Source: Warburgia ugandensis
Taxonomy: Eukaryota; Streptophyta; Magnoliopsida; Canellales; Canellaceae
Length of the DNA: 64,000 bases
Assembly (NCBI GenBank): GCA_035236585.1
Contig: CP141139.1
Location: 52,769,217-52,833,216, forward strand
Reading direction: 5' to 3'
Made by a program: the position numbers and the translations under genes. Shown here in pieces: positions 49,740 through 63,372 of this stretch. Below the pieces are notes generated by a model. The model saw only the letters and a program-made list of their open reading frames with translations. It had not been told where the DNA came from and searched no databases. How positions within the stretch are numbered: the first letter of the stretch is position 1; each line of letters opens with the position of its first letter.

Positions 49740-51170
49740 ATTATCATCACAGCCTTATGCTGACTAGGGCGGCTACATAAATCTTGTGCCTCGATTCTCC
49801 TCTATCAAGGGTCATGGCCTCATTTACTCCTAAAGTTTTTAAATATTTTCTCACCACTTCTATCCATGTCCTTTTGAGCCTTCTCCTTGCTCTTTCAAAG
49901 CCTTCAACTTGGATAGACTCACTTCTAACCAGCGCCGTTTTTTGTCTCGGTTGGACATGTCCAAACCATCTAAATCTACCCTCCCCCAACTTGTTATCTG
50001 TTAGTGGTACTCCTAAGTTTCTTCTAATGTTTTCATTCTGAATTCTATCATTTCTTGTCTTACCACTTATCCATCTCAACATCCTCATTTCATCTAAGCC
50101 CATCCTATCTATATATTGTTCCTTAACTGCTCAGCACTCTGATTCATAAAGCATAGCCAGCCTTACAACCATCCTATAGAAATTTTCTTTCACTTTGAGT
50201 GGCACCCATCGATCACACAAAACTCTAGAGGCATATATCAATTTCTTGCAACCCACTTGGATTCTCTGAATAACATCTCCCTCAATCTCTCTACTCTCAT
50301 GAATTATTGATCCCGAGTATCAAAAATGGTCTTTTTGGGGAACTTCTTGATTATCAATCTTTACTGGTGCTTCATTCCCACTCCTTTCTTTGCTAGAATT
50401 ACATGACTGGCCTTACAACCATCCTCTAGAAATTTTCTTTCACTTTGCATGGCACCTGTGATCACACAAAACTTTAGCGGCATATCTTTATTTCTTCCAA
50501 CCCACTTGGATTCTCTGAGTAACATCCCCCTCAATCTCTCTACTCTCATAAATTATTGATCCCAAGTATTAGAAATGGTCTTTTGGGGAAACTTTTTGAT
50601 TATCAAGCTTTACTGGTGCTTCATTCCCACTCCTTTCTTTGCTAGAATTGCATTTCATATATTCTCTATTAGTTCGGCTAATTTTAAATCCTTAAGACTC
50701 TATAGCATATTTCCACAACTCTAGCTTTGTGTTTACACCCTCCCTTATCTTATCAATCAAAATTATGTCATCTAAAATAACATGCACCATGAAATTTCCT
50801 TATGTAGATGTTTTGTTAACTTATCCATAACTAATGTAAAAAGTATAGGCCCAATACCAATCCCTGATGTAATCTTATAGTGATGGGAAAATCGCCAGTC
50901 ACTCTGCTAGTAGTCTTAACATTTATAATCCCTGTGAAACCCTTTCTTACCCAACACCCACCATATTAACTCTTCAAAGACCTTATAATAAACTTTTTCT
51001 AAGTCCATAAAGATCATGTGGAGGTCTTTTCTACTCTCCCTATTCTTTTTTATCAATTGTCTAAGTAAAAAAATAGCTTCCATGGTAGACCTCCCAGGCA
51101 TGAAACGAAACTAGTTTTCTGATACATTCGTCTCATGTCGTAGTCTCTTCCCAATTACTCTTTGCCAAAA
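49740..51170 (-). mobile_element. 5'-truncated RTE LINE with an internal duplication
   Basis: On the minus strand the reverse transcriptase begins with MPGRSTMEAIFLLRQL and HMIFMDLEKVYYKV. After many breaks it ends with MRMLRWISGKTRND and IYVAALVSIRL at the 3' end, followed by GAT triplets. FADD is destroyed by a one-base deletion after the phenylalanine. It shares its orientation with the zinc-finger gene and lies in intron 1, near the donor site. Confidence 0.85.
50161..50649 (-). repeat. Tandem duplication of about 250 bp inside the LINE
   Basis: 50161-50400 and 50411-50649 are similar throughout. Both begin CCTTACAACCATCCT.TAGAA and end CACTCCTTTCTTTGCTAGAA. They differ by scattered substitutions and small indels, so the duplication is not recent. 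The other LINE copies in the window carry this segment once. Confidence 0.8.
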
Positions 51171-51550
51171 ACCAAACTAAAAAAAAAAAAATTTATAATG
51201 TAAGTGACAAACTACTGCTATTCTAGTCAACACCTCAACAAATTAAAGTAATTTCTAACGAACAATGGGAGATTGGGCACTTTTAAGCATGCACGTACAT
51301 CAAACTCCTCCCTGAAAAGGGTAGGCATCAAAACAACGTCATGCCCACAACGGAAAAAAAAAAGGCCCACTAAAAAAGAATAGCATAAAGATAATAAAGT
51401 AAAAATAATTGAATATGTCCATCCAATACAGCAACCAAAGACCATTTTCACTTCCAACCCATTTCATGTCATCAGACAAAACGAAGACCCAAGAGAACAG
51501 AGGTTTGAAGAAAAGCCCAAATTGCAGAAACAAAAACAAATATCACTTAC

Positions 51551-52003
51551 AGATGCATAATCAACAGGATCCAACCCAAACTGTCTCACAGCTTCTTTTG
51601 CAGCCCAACAATGCCCAACGGGATCCGAATAATACGTAGCAGCAGCGGGCCCACCACTGTGCTGCATCAACTGCTGGTGCTGAGTGTAGGGAAGTCCCTG
51701 ATTCTCCGAACCCACATGAGAAACGTAAGAATTGGAAACATAAGGATCAATTCCAGGAGGGCAAAGTAACGGGTCAGGGGTGTTCCCATATTTGGTTGCT
51801 GTTGGAGGGTCTGGAGCGAGACAGGAATTAGGACTAGGGTTCTGGGAATAGTATTGGTTGTGAGAATAAGTAGCAGCTCCTGGTGAAAGATTATTATGTT
51901 GGAGGGGATTGTAGAACAGGGGATTAAACGAGTCTTCTGGGATTGTGGTGGTTGGAGGTTGGTGGGGGATTTCAGGTGCAGGCCACCTGCTGCTGAAATC
52001 CAT
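51551..52003 (-). CDS. Two-finger U1-type C2H2 zinc-finger protein, exon 1
   Basis: Exon 1 encodes residues 1-151, from MDFSSRWPAPEIPHQ to GLDPVDYAS, and ends at donor GTAAGT in phase 0. The N-terminal half is rich in Pro, Gln, Asn, Ser and Tyr and looks disordered; a short ordered stretch, CWAAKEAVRQFGLDP, lies just before the splice site. No signal peptide or membrane segment is present. The ATG at 52001-52003 is the first in frame and lies in an otherwise open, unique sequence. Joined to exon 2 it gives 337 residues with two RNA-binding-type zinc fingers. The promoter lies within a few hundred bases, next to a half foldback element. The gene looks intact, and I did not see a frameshift. 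Confidence 0.8.
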
Positions 52004-52150
52004 GGAAATGCATTCGGTAAATAGATTTCAATTCTTATTCCGATTCTGCATGGTGATAGACAGAGAAATTGGGGTTTTGATTTGATGGCGTGGGTCTATA
52101 TGGAGCTTGGGCCACGTCTCGGGGAGAAGGGAAGTGATATTCTGACGCTG
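52004..52150 (-). promoter_or_regulatory. Likely 5' UTR and core promoter of the zinc-finger gene
   Basis: On the minus strand CCATATAGACCC (about 52095-52106) is a weak TATA-like element about 95 bases before the ATG, followed by a CT-rich leader with CAAATCAAAACCCC. The segment is richer in GC than what lies beyond it. The start site is not defined by sequence alone. Confidence 0.35.
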
Positions 52151-52269
52151 GGTGGATCCCCTGTAGGCCGAAACTTTTTACATGAAACTTACAAACGGCC
52201 CTTGCCTTTCAGAAAGAGACAAAAAATAAATAAATAAATAAATCAAATATTCCTCTCTTTATTTGGAGG

Positions 52270-52600
52270 GTTTTTTATTTTTATTTTTATTTAAATACGA
52301 TAACATTTTAGTATTTTTGTAAAAAAGTTTAACATTTTTTTAAGTTTTATAAATTTGCCATTAAATGAGCTTTACAAAATTGACATTGGGTTAGTTTTTC
52401 ATCCTCCTTCGTTAGTTATTTTGAAATTCCAACAAAAATTTATAAATGCAGACATGAATGACTTTTTCATGAAAAGTTTTAGTGAAACTTAGTACCTAAC
52501 ATAATTCAATACCAACTCTAAGGTACACACTATAAGATAATCAGAATGTAAGCAAAACCATGTTCTCTTCTTTATTAATATAAGAACAATCTTTTAAGGA
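52270..52600. mobile_element. Half copy of the foldback element near the zinc-finger promoter
   Basis: This region matches the left arm and adjoining interior of the 37780-38755 element. Shared blocks are TTTTTGTAAAAAAGTxTAACATTTTT, TTTTATAAATTTGCCATTAAAT, GAGCTTTACAAAATTGACATT and GTTAGTTTTTCATC. The following GACTTTTTCATGAA..TTTTAGTGAAACTTAGTACCTAACA resembles the interior sequence near 38060. The opposite arm is absent. It lies about 120 bp or more upstream of the probable core promoter. Confidence 0.6.
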
Positions 52601-54621
52601 AGGGCAGAGTCATCTTATACATCAATTTCAGAAAAATTTAAGGGAAAAGGAGGTTCATCCATCTCCATATGGTCCAATAAAATTCAAATTAACGGTAGTT
52701 CTAATTGTTATAGAGATTCCACCACCCAAATTTTCAAGGTACAAGAGTTATATTAATTTTCGTGAAATTTTTTTACATTCATGGTAGTCTATTGTGTTAT
52801 AATACTACCATCACCCAAAATTTCAAGGTGGATGAAAAATATTGACTACCACTAGATTTTGAAGTGGCCTGAGAAATCTTGCCACTTCATTATTAGGGTT
52901 AGGAAAACTCAATACCAATTTGGTGTAGATTAAGATATATTAGGATATGCCTAGTTGAAGACATTAAACTTAGTACTCACTAGGAGGCAACCTATAGTTT
53001 TTCATTTTTGTTGTTTTCTGCATCACCCATATTTATTTTGTGTCCTACTTTTTAAACATTGAGGACAATGTTTCTTTCAGATTGGTGGGTATAAAGTTCT
53101 AGCAAATTCTAATTCTATTTTTAGAATTTTAGGTGATTTCCTTTTTTTCCAAAAAAAAATTGAAAAAAGTTAGGAAAAATGAAATTTTTAGGTCATTTCC
53201 TATACTATATGAGAATTGAATTTTCAAGAGTATAATCTAGATAATTTTAGCTTATTAATGGAATTGAATATGATTAATTTATCATTTTACTCATTTTCTA
53301 AAGTATTCTATGAAAGCAAAGTCTACGATCACATCCATACACGCAGTTGCATATAGATAGTTTAAATTGATAAGTAGCTATAACTTAGAAATTCTGAAGA
53401 AATTTAGTGGAGACGTATAACTTAAGTGAGTTTTAGAGCCATTCACTCGTTTTGAGAGGTTATAAATGTTCCTAATTTTATTCAGCGTGCTTAAAGAAAA
53501 TTGATCCCAAACTCTTAAATTTGGCTAATTACTTAAATAACTAGAATATTACCTTTAAAATTATGAAAGTTCATTAAATTTGATGGATTATAGGAAACCT
53601 AGAAAATTATTTAGACCCAGAGACATAAAGCCTACCTAAAAGTATTTTACCGCTAGTCAGCCAACTTGAGCCTTTCAATATAAGCCTTTTCTTTTATCAC
53701 CCAAATTAACCTTTAACCATATTAACCCAGTATAAATTATCCATTACCCATTTTCTTTGAAAAATAAGTTAGAGATGAATGCAAGAATACCTTTTAACTG
53801 CAAAGTGAATATCAAGAAAAGAAATATTCTTCAAAGTGATTAAAAAGTGTGAAAAGAAACAAAAGTGTTAAAGAAGAAAAAGTTTGAAGAATGCAAAGAA
53901 AAACAGAAAAAAAAATATTCACTTCAACAAAGAAAAGAAGAATTGTTAACTCTAATAGAAGACCTCTACTTATTTTTTTAAAGAAACTTTGAATACCCTT
54001 ATACCTTTTCTTTGGTACCCTATCCTAAGCCTACGTTTCGTCCCAGTTAAAGGCTTATTGATTCTAGGATGAATATAGTCTTGATAAGGAAATGAATGGA
54101 TAGGATCTAAAAGAGTGGTATTTCTAAATATTCAAAGGTAATGGCATACATTCTAAAGGGATCAAAACAATTAAATTCCTTAGTAACTCCCGTTCTTCAA
54201 GAGTATATGTGAGATAAATTTATTTTTATTGACTCTTCTCACATAATTAAAAGAGAGATATGATTTGAATCCTCTATCTGAGTGATTTTACTTCTAAGCA
54301 TATGTCATTAGTAAGGATTGAGGTCAAAACATATTTCAAATGGAGTTCTAAAGTTAGAAGTCTACTTAGAGATAAAGATTATTCTATGTGTGGACTGTAT
54401 GCGTACACACTCACTCTGAAATCTGAGCTCAAATCGAATGTTTTTAGCATATGGGTAGGGTTTTGAATTCTTCAGTCATCTTTATTAGTTTGCTAAAGTT
54501 GATAGATTTATTGAAGATAATTCTTTGAGAAAAAGAAGAGAAATGAACTAAAAAATAAAAAAATTTGAGCTGATTTTTTTCACACCTTTTGCTAGGGACT
54601 AGCAAAAAACTGGTAAGGGGG
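52601..54621 (+). mobile_element. 3' internal region of another Athila/Tat-like element
   Basis: CTCACTAGGAGGCAACC (about 52977) and ACATTGAGGACAATGTTT (about 53056) are landmarks usually found near the 3' end of the internal region in Athila/Tat elements. A long noncoding AT-rich tract follows, then the polypurine tract TGGTAAGGGGG at 54611-54621 and an LTR. Possible eroded integrase sequence near 52650-52750 is too weak to assign. The 5' part of the element is missing. Confidence 0.65.
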
Positions 54622-54991
54622 TGTATTAAGTGTTCAATTTGGGTCAAACTACCACTAATTTAGTATTTCATTAGATCATCTAAGCCATCAATTTCAAAAT
54701 TTTGCATAAAATATTTCATTTTAGCTTCAATTGGTCATCCAACTGTTGAATTGCAAAACTAACGGTCAGATGATATTCAAAGCTAATCAAAGGAATAATG
54801 AATGGTTCAAATGATTCTAATTGGGTCCTCTGCATTGCAGATCAATCAACACAGCTTGGATGATTCAGATCAAATCAAGGAGATCGGATGACGATGATGA
54901 AGCTTCCTAGAAAGAGAAGACTTTGAAGACTCCTAGGATAGAAGAAATTTGAAGACTTGTAGAGTTTTGGAAAAACTAGACGTCTAGTGGA

Positions 54992-55090
<99 letters not shown>

Positions 55091-56732
55091 ACAACATCTT
55101 TTCTCCCCCCCCTCCTCTTCTCTACACTCTCATTTCCCTCTCGTTAGGGGGCCAGCTCACTATCTCCCTCTCCATTCTCTCATCTCTCCTTCTCAACCTT
55201 GGGCGAAACCGCAGGAGGTAGGGCAAGACTACTCCTTTCCCCCCTCAATTCTTTTCCTCTCCATGACTCGTTCACCTCTTCTCCTATCTTTCACACACCC
55301 CTTCTCTTTCTCCTCTCTCATTCATTTTCTCCCATCTCTATGCCTGAACTCTATCTTTCTCTCTCTAGTTTTTTTTTGTTTTTTTTATTTTCACTCATCT
55401 CTCCACTCTCTTTCTACTCTCTCCCCATCCTTTTCCTTTCTCTCGATCTCTCTCTCTCATTTTTTCTTCTCCGACCGGATTGCTCAGTAGAGCTGGCAAT
55501 TCCCATCACTCCCTAGCATTGCTCCACCGGCCAAAGTCCCCATTGATCAACCATTGGTGCGTGACACACCATACAAGATGACCACCTCTCCTCTGTCTCT
55601 CTTCTCTTTCCCTCTCCATCTGCTACACCTTCCCGCAGTGTCACGGCTCAGATCAACCTGAGCCGGACCCATTTCTCTCGTGCACTCCCTCTCATCCTCC
55701 ACGCCCAGCCCTCTCTCTATCTTGTTCTCCCTCTCGCTCTATCTTTTCCACTTGCTCTTGAAGTTCCAGCACATGGCCCAGATTGCCCTTGTCTCTGGTG
55801 TTGTCGATCTATGCATCCTCTACTCCAGAAGTTGTACGATGCCCAGGCACCCCTCTTGCCTCCACATAGATCTGCCTCCATCGCACGGCCATGGTTAGCA
55901 CTGGCGCATGCCCCATCTGCTTCGTTGGCCGACCATACTATTCACCTCTCCAGACCGCACTCTCCCTCAATCTGGCACGCCCTCAACCCTCACCTTCTTC
56001 CCCATCTCCGGCCAAGCTTCACCAAAATCTCCACCCGACAGTACCGATTGGCCCAGAGAAGAAAACCCTACGCATGTTTTCCCTCTATTTTTCTCTTCCC
56101 CCCTCCTTTCTCCTCTTCTTCCTTCTTTCCTTCTCCTCTGGCTTCCTCGTCCCTCTTTTCGTCAGGTTCTGGTTTAGACGCCAGAAAATGCCCCTCTCCC
56201 AGTCTCCGTCACTGAAAATCCCGAGGAATGAAACTTGAAATGGGTTTTCTGCCTGCATCTCCCCCCCCTTCTTCTCTTCCTCTTCTCCTTCTTCCCCCTC
56301 CTCTTCCTCTTCCAGCTTCTCCTTTGTTAGATTCTTCTATTTTTTTTTCATTTTAATTTTTTTTCATTAATTCTGATTTTGCCCTTTAGCACTTAATAAG
56401 AATCTCATTTTTGTCCTTTTTTAGTAATTACATATGTCTCCCTAACTATTCCAATTTTACTTTATCTGCATTTTGCCTATCCAGGGACAATGTTATCTGT
56501 GATTGCTTGTTTAGTTTCATTTTCTATTTTTTTTTTGGAATTAGAAATTCTGTAAATTGCAGCAGTTAAATAAATCTAAATTTTTTATTTTATTGTTAGT
56601 TTATTTTTGTTATTTTATTTATTAATTAAATTTTATTTAAAACTCCATCTTTTAAAGTGAGTCCCTGTAGGATCAACCTGTATTTGCATAGCTATACTGC
56701 AATAACCGTGCACTTGCAGTTAAACATCAACA
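54622..56732 (+). repeat. Right LTR of the second Athila/Tat-like element, 2.1 kb
   Basis: It follows the polypurine tract and starts TGTATTAAGTG. Its first 350 bp align with the left LTR at 21001 (GTATTT.ATTA.ATCATCTAA.CC, AACGGTCAGATGAT, GATTCTAATTGGGTC, TAGTGGACCCCAC), and its last 150 bp share ATAGCTATACT.CAATA, GTGCACTTG and TTAAACAT. It ends ATCAACA. It carries CT tract 54999-55087. The middle has diverged strongly from the other LTRs. Proline- and serine-rich frames inside are not genes. Confidence 0.8.
54999..55087. repeat. (CT)n microsatellite in the second Athila/Tat-like LTR
   Basis: Pure CT run of about 89 bp, directly after the conserved TAGTGGACCCCAC block, about 380 bp into the LTR. 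In the left LTR at 21001 the same block is followed by a shorter, interrupted pyrimidine tract. Confidence 0.97.
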
Positions 56733-58107
56733 CTTACATCAGTCAAAAAATTACCATGATCCAAAGGTCACATCATGCAATTCAAAACTCGGATCAAGAC
56801 CAAATAATGAAGCTTAAACAAATTTTAGATAGCAAACATCAATAGCAAGTTCAAATCGCAATTCAAACTATAGGTCATGCATCATTACCTCAATTACAAA
56901 TCAAATGTAGATCATAAATCAAAGTCACATATCACATTTCAAAACTATAATCCTAATGAAAATTCAGAGTACAAATCAAATATAGATCATGCATTATCAA
57001 GCATAGCTCATAGATCATCAAACACAGATGGCTCATCATCATAAGGTATATAATCGAATTAAAACTCAATAATTACATGGCATTCAAATCCATTGGAAAT
57101 TTAGAAATCCCAGAACCATATACCTATGATTTGATGGTTAGATCTATCGAGATTAGTCACTAATCAATTGGATGTTGATCAACAAACAAGAATCACTTAT
57201 CTGATTTGTTGTTGTAGATTGGCATGTTGATACTGGGAATTGGCTTATTTACTTCTTCTATCATGGGTTGATGATCAGATTTGGGTGATGGAGCATAGAT
57301 CAGCATGTACATCCACTAAAACCTAGAGAGGGAGAGAATCATATACCTATACTATTAGCCATCAATCCACCAACAACGAAGAGACAAATGGATAATAATA
57401 AAAATTGATCTATACTTTTGGTTGTCGATTGATGAGGGTAGGCTTGGATCTATTTTTTTAGAAAATGTTTATACTCAGAGTGCCAAAAAACAACCAATCA
57501 GTTGCTCCAACCACATATCAGTGAAAGATTTGAAAGATGTCACAAATTGATGCTTTTAGCCACTAATTGATAGTTAGATCTAGAGATAAAGGTTGAATTC
57601 TTAAAGATTTTTCTCCTTGCATTTGATTGATGAGTGAAATATGAGAGGAGAGTCACTAGGAGTTGAAATCTAATTCTGGTTTACTCCAATGAACAGACTA
57701 AAGAAGGGAAGAGCTCAAAACTACAAGTGTGTTTTTTGGCCAGCTATCATGAGTGGATCTAGTTATAGAAGAGCAGAAATCTTATATCTTCTTTTTAGCA
57801 ATGATCAAAACCCAAAATTGGAAGAACCCACTTCATCCAAGTCGATTTCCAAAAGGGGTTTGTACCTACCATCACTAGGGAAGTTGACTATGTTTGGAGA
57901 AGACAATCGAGAAGATCTATTGTTGGTGATCAAAAATGATGTTCATCTAGGGCGATTCTAGTGCTAGACTCTGAACTAATTGTTGTTCACCTAGATTCCA
58001 AAGAAATACTTGAAAATGGATCTCTAATCACTAGTGGAAGATGAGTTTTCTAGGTGGGAGTTTGTCATTAGTAAAAAAAGGTGATTTTTTGACAATTTTG
58101 ATGAAAA

Positions 58108-58111
<4 letters not shown>
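56733..58111. other. Intergenic, repeat-like, no supported gene
   Basis: From 56740 to 57110 short words such as AAATCAAATNTAGATCAT and CAAACATCAA recur irregularly. The 90-codon frame at 57689-57961 (+) has no recognisable domain. The segment could belong to a minus-strand LTR that contains the AG tract to its right, but no LTR boundary was identified. Confidence 0.35.

Positions 58112-58190
<79 letters not shown>
58112..58190. repeat. (AG)n microsatellite, about 79 bp
   Basis: Pure AG run, the only purine-strand orientation among the long CT/AG tracts in the window. If the pattern of CT tracts inside LTRs holds, it would mark a minus-strand LTR here. Confidence 0.97.
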
Positions 58191-58191
<1 letters not shown>

Positions 58192-60768
58192 AAGTTTGTA
58201 TAGCCAACTATCTTCTTCTCTTACACACCTCCGTTAAAATATTAAACAATAGGCTGTCATTATCAATTCTAGGCCCTTGTTTATTGTATTCAGGTTTTCT
58301 CGTCCAAACTCCAATTTTTGCATTATTAGAGTCATCGAAAAAATCTTTTCATACACATTTCAAATTTTGAGGTTTTAATATCTAAATTATAAAAGTTTAT
58401 TTTCTTGAGACTCAAAAGATAGAATTCCCCCATTTCATGTCAACTCAATTTAAAAAATGATAAAACTTACATGGAATAGAATTTAGAAATTGGCATCATC
58501 ATGGCTTTATGCAAAAAAAAACAATATTGAACTTTTGAGAAAAAACTTGTGATTACAACAAGGGTATATCAGCAAGGACTTTTATAGCTTTAGATGGTAC
58601 GTACTTGATATTATGATCTCTAATATGACTTGGGTTTCCCCTGTGATATTATACTCATGATGAGATTAAATTAAAATTGGCCATAAATCTCAGATAGGGC
58701 ACATATTCTACCAGAGACCAATACTGAAATCATAAGCACAGTTCATACAACATATTTTTTTATTTTTTTAATATTTAGGCTTAATTAAGTTTGAGTCATA
58801 ATATCAAAATAAAAAAAATTAATTTTCAATGAATTTTTTTTCTTCTTCTAAGTTCTACTTTTAAAATTTGGATCTCACTCATCAAAAAGAGTTTATATAT
58901 GATATTTTGTGTGAGAACAATATTTTATACAAGGAACCTAGAAAATAATTAATTTCATAATTTTCTAAAATCTTATTTATGGAAATGAAATTTATTTATT
59001 AGAAAATATTTTTCTTTAAATTATTTTATACCATTTTATGGAGATAAAGTTATATTTGTGATAAATAAGAGTCCATCATTAATTTTTTTGAAGAAAATGG
59101 CTGAAATAATTTCAAATTTTTTGTCAAAAATCATGAAGATATAAATAGTTATATATGAGCAATTTTAACAAAGTAGAAACATTGCTTCCTTTAATTTTTA
59201 TAAAATGTGATGAATGAAATTATTTGGTTGCTATGATTGTTTTAAGGTTTAAAATGTCTAGAAATCAAGACATCACTTTCAATTAAATCATGTGTACATT
59301 ATCTTATTTAATTGACTCAATTATTCATTAAGATTTAGGCATAATTGTAAATTTGATCATTGTCAAGATCATGGACTATTTCTTTTGAAGTCCAAAGCAC
59401 AAAATTCTAGTGATGTTAAAGGATCTTTAGATGGTGGAATTTCAACTTTGATGTTTTTCAAATTTGTCTTTATAATATTTCCTTTATTAAGAAAAGTTAA
59501 TAACTCATAATAAATAGAATTTTTTGTGAAATTGCATGATCCAAAAGGCCAAATGTTAATTTTAGAATTTCTAGAACATTATCTATGGTTTTCTAAAATA
59601 TTTAGATGTTTGGAATGATCCTTATATATTTGAAACAATTTATTTTCTAATTATGAGATAAATGAAAATAAATTGAGAAAAATCATTTTGGTAATGCTCA
59701 TAGAATTTGAATGTTTAACATGCTTATAAAGAGTTGGATTTATTTTGTGTGGCTAATTTAGTGCAAAGGTGTGGACGGTGGATTGAGATGTTATGATTAT
59801 TATGGACCAAAATTTACATAAGTGAATGGATGGCTATGTGCACATGTGATTCATGGCATGGAATGTAAATGATTATGTGTGGAATGGTGATTTATTTTAT
59901 TCTCCTCTCTCTCTATTTTAAACATATGTATTCTACTTGAACAATTGCTTATGTAATTGTTTTCTTAAGTTTCTCTTGATATTTTGAGCTGTAATATCAT
60001 TTTAGATTAGGAAATTCATATATATGAGTAGATGATATATATTTTGGAGACACGACATGGAGATGAAATCCAAAGGAATGGTTGATGGAGAAAGATCTAA
60101 AATTTAAGCTAGATTGTTTTGATCCATAGATTCATGGAATGATAGGAAATTATCATAATTTACAGAAGTGAATCATATACACCTTATATGATTTATTTCA
60201 TACGTAGAGGTCCATAATCATCATATTAATGTGTATGTTGTTGACATGATTTGTTTTGCCTCATGAGATGAATGGTATGCTAGATGAATGCGTAGCCACA
60301 TATATAATGGAATGACTACTGCCCTTAAAAATATTAAGTTTTAGGCCTTTCATTAAAGCTCTAATTGGCAAATATAATTATTGAGAATGATTAGGATGGG
60401 TTACCCACATGACATGTTATTAGCACACTATCAAATAAAATTGTAATTGCACATGGGTACAACTTAACCAAGAGAGGCTATGATCATCACACACGAGTTA
60501 TAATCTTTCCTTGGAATCCAGAAGATATTGAGGGACAAGTATGTGATATTTTTATAAGTAAAAAATTAGTTATCTTATCAAGATCATTAATAGTTACATG
60601 CCATAATAATGACTATAAGATGTGTTAGAAAAGTCACTTGCAATGATATAAGCTATTTATGGCAATGGGGGAACTAATAGATGAACTATACCATTATGGG
60701 AAAAAAACCCTAGTATATTGGATGTGTAGAATTGGGACATACATGCTATTTTTTTTGTTTGAATGTAG
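58191..60768. other. Intergenic, nothing recognised
   Basis: About 2.6 kb of very AT-rich sequence without a supported gene or repeat family. It directly precedes a copia gag remnant and could hold that element's decayed LTR, but no primer-binding site was found. Confidence 0.4.
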
Positions 60769-61240
60769 ATGAAAAAATTATTCAACCCCACATCTAAGCA
60801 TCTTGAAAATAAAAAATTGACTAGCTTCAACTACGAGGATTGGTTTAGTATTCTAAATTTGGTCCCAATTTTAGAAAAAGTATAGTATGTCGTCGAAGGA
60901 AAAGTTCCCGAGTACCTTAGGGATGAAGGAATAGAGGAGCATCACAAGGAGTATTTAAAATGAAGCGATGATATTGATTTGGCTATGTGCTATAATATAA
61001 GTTCCATGACCATGCCTTGCAAAGGTAGTACACTTAGTTTAATGATGCTCAAGAGATTATGAATCATATTAAACAAATGTGTTGGGAAACTTACAAAAGA
61101 TGGAGAAATTTTCTTGATTAAAATCAAGAACTTAAAGACTTGATTTTGATCATACTTGTATCATGTGAATTAGGATTTCAAAAGTATAACCAATATAAAA
61201 GGAAATATTCCTTATATGGATTCAAATTGTGAACCCTCTA
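60769..61240 (+). pseudogene. Copia gag remnant
   Basis: From ATG at 60769 the frame reads NKKLTSFNYEDWFSILNLV, then a stop, then VVEGKVPEYLRDEGIEEHHK and DDIDLAMCYNISSM. A frameshift follows, then FNDAQEIMNHIKQMCWETYK. This order (YxxW, a VLE-like turn, MxCYI.SSM, A.EIM..LK.MF) is that of plant Ty1/copia Gag. At least two stops and one frameshift are present. Protease and later domains are absent. Confidence 0.75.
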
Positions 61241-62929
<1,689 letters not shown>

Positions 62930-63323
62930 TTGTGTCTATGAATTATTATATTTAGAGAGAGAGAGATTTCTCTTTCAAGTTACTCTTTGTTTGAGAGCTC
63001 AACTTTTTGGGATAGTTTTCCAAGTTATGTAAGAAGGTTGAGATTGCTATAATTACTCAGTTCCTTCATTTGTGGCTAGCACAATATTACTTGGTGTGCA
63101 AAATCTTGCTTGGATTAGTGAAAGCTCAAGGTAGGGAACACCTTGAGAGAGTGGAAGTAGGTGTTTTAGTTGGTTGGCCAAACTACTACAAAATCCTATG
63201 TTTGCTTCTCTTGCATGTTAAAGTTTCTTGAAACTTGTTTTACTATTTCAAGCATCAAACTTAGCAAAAAAATTTCAAAATCAATTTGGGTCCAATTTGC
63301 CCCACTTATTAGGGGCTATCAAT

Positions 63324-63337
63324 TGGCATTAGACTAG
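63324..63337 (+). other. Copia primer-binding site, diverged tRNA-iMet type
   Basis: TGGCATTAGACTAG follows GGGGCTATCA, the likely LTR end. The usual copia site is TGGTATCAGAGC. The placement just after a CA-ending boundary and 35 bp before a Gag start supports it despite mismatches. Confidence 0.6.
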
Positions 63338-63372
63338 TGTTCTTAATTTTTATTTTTTTTTAAGTTTCAAAT

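Larger units (their letters stand above)
40975..51550 (-). other. Intron 1 of the zinc-finger gene, 10.6 kb, transposon-loaded
   Basis: The donor is TCT|GTAAGT (minus strand, GT at 51549-51550) and the acceptor is CCACAG|GCC (40975-40980), both in phase 0. Inside are a copia reverse-transcriptase fragment, a small LTR element with a SINE and a LINE inside it, and a second LINE. Stretches 40981-43350, 43700-45860 and 48370-49740 are AT-rich and hold no gene that I can support. If the intron were retained, the frame would stop 28 codons after the donor. Confidence 0.8.

Noticed and set aside
54987..56238. Frames of 72-167 codons rich in Ser, Leu and Pro
   Set aside because: They arise from CT-rich LTR sequence, which aligns with another LTR in the window.
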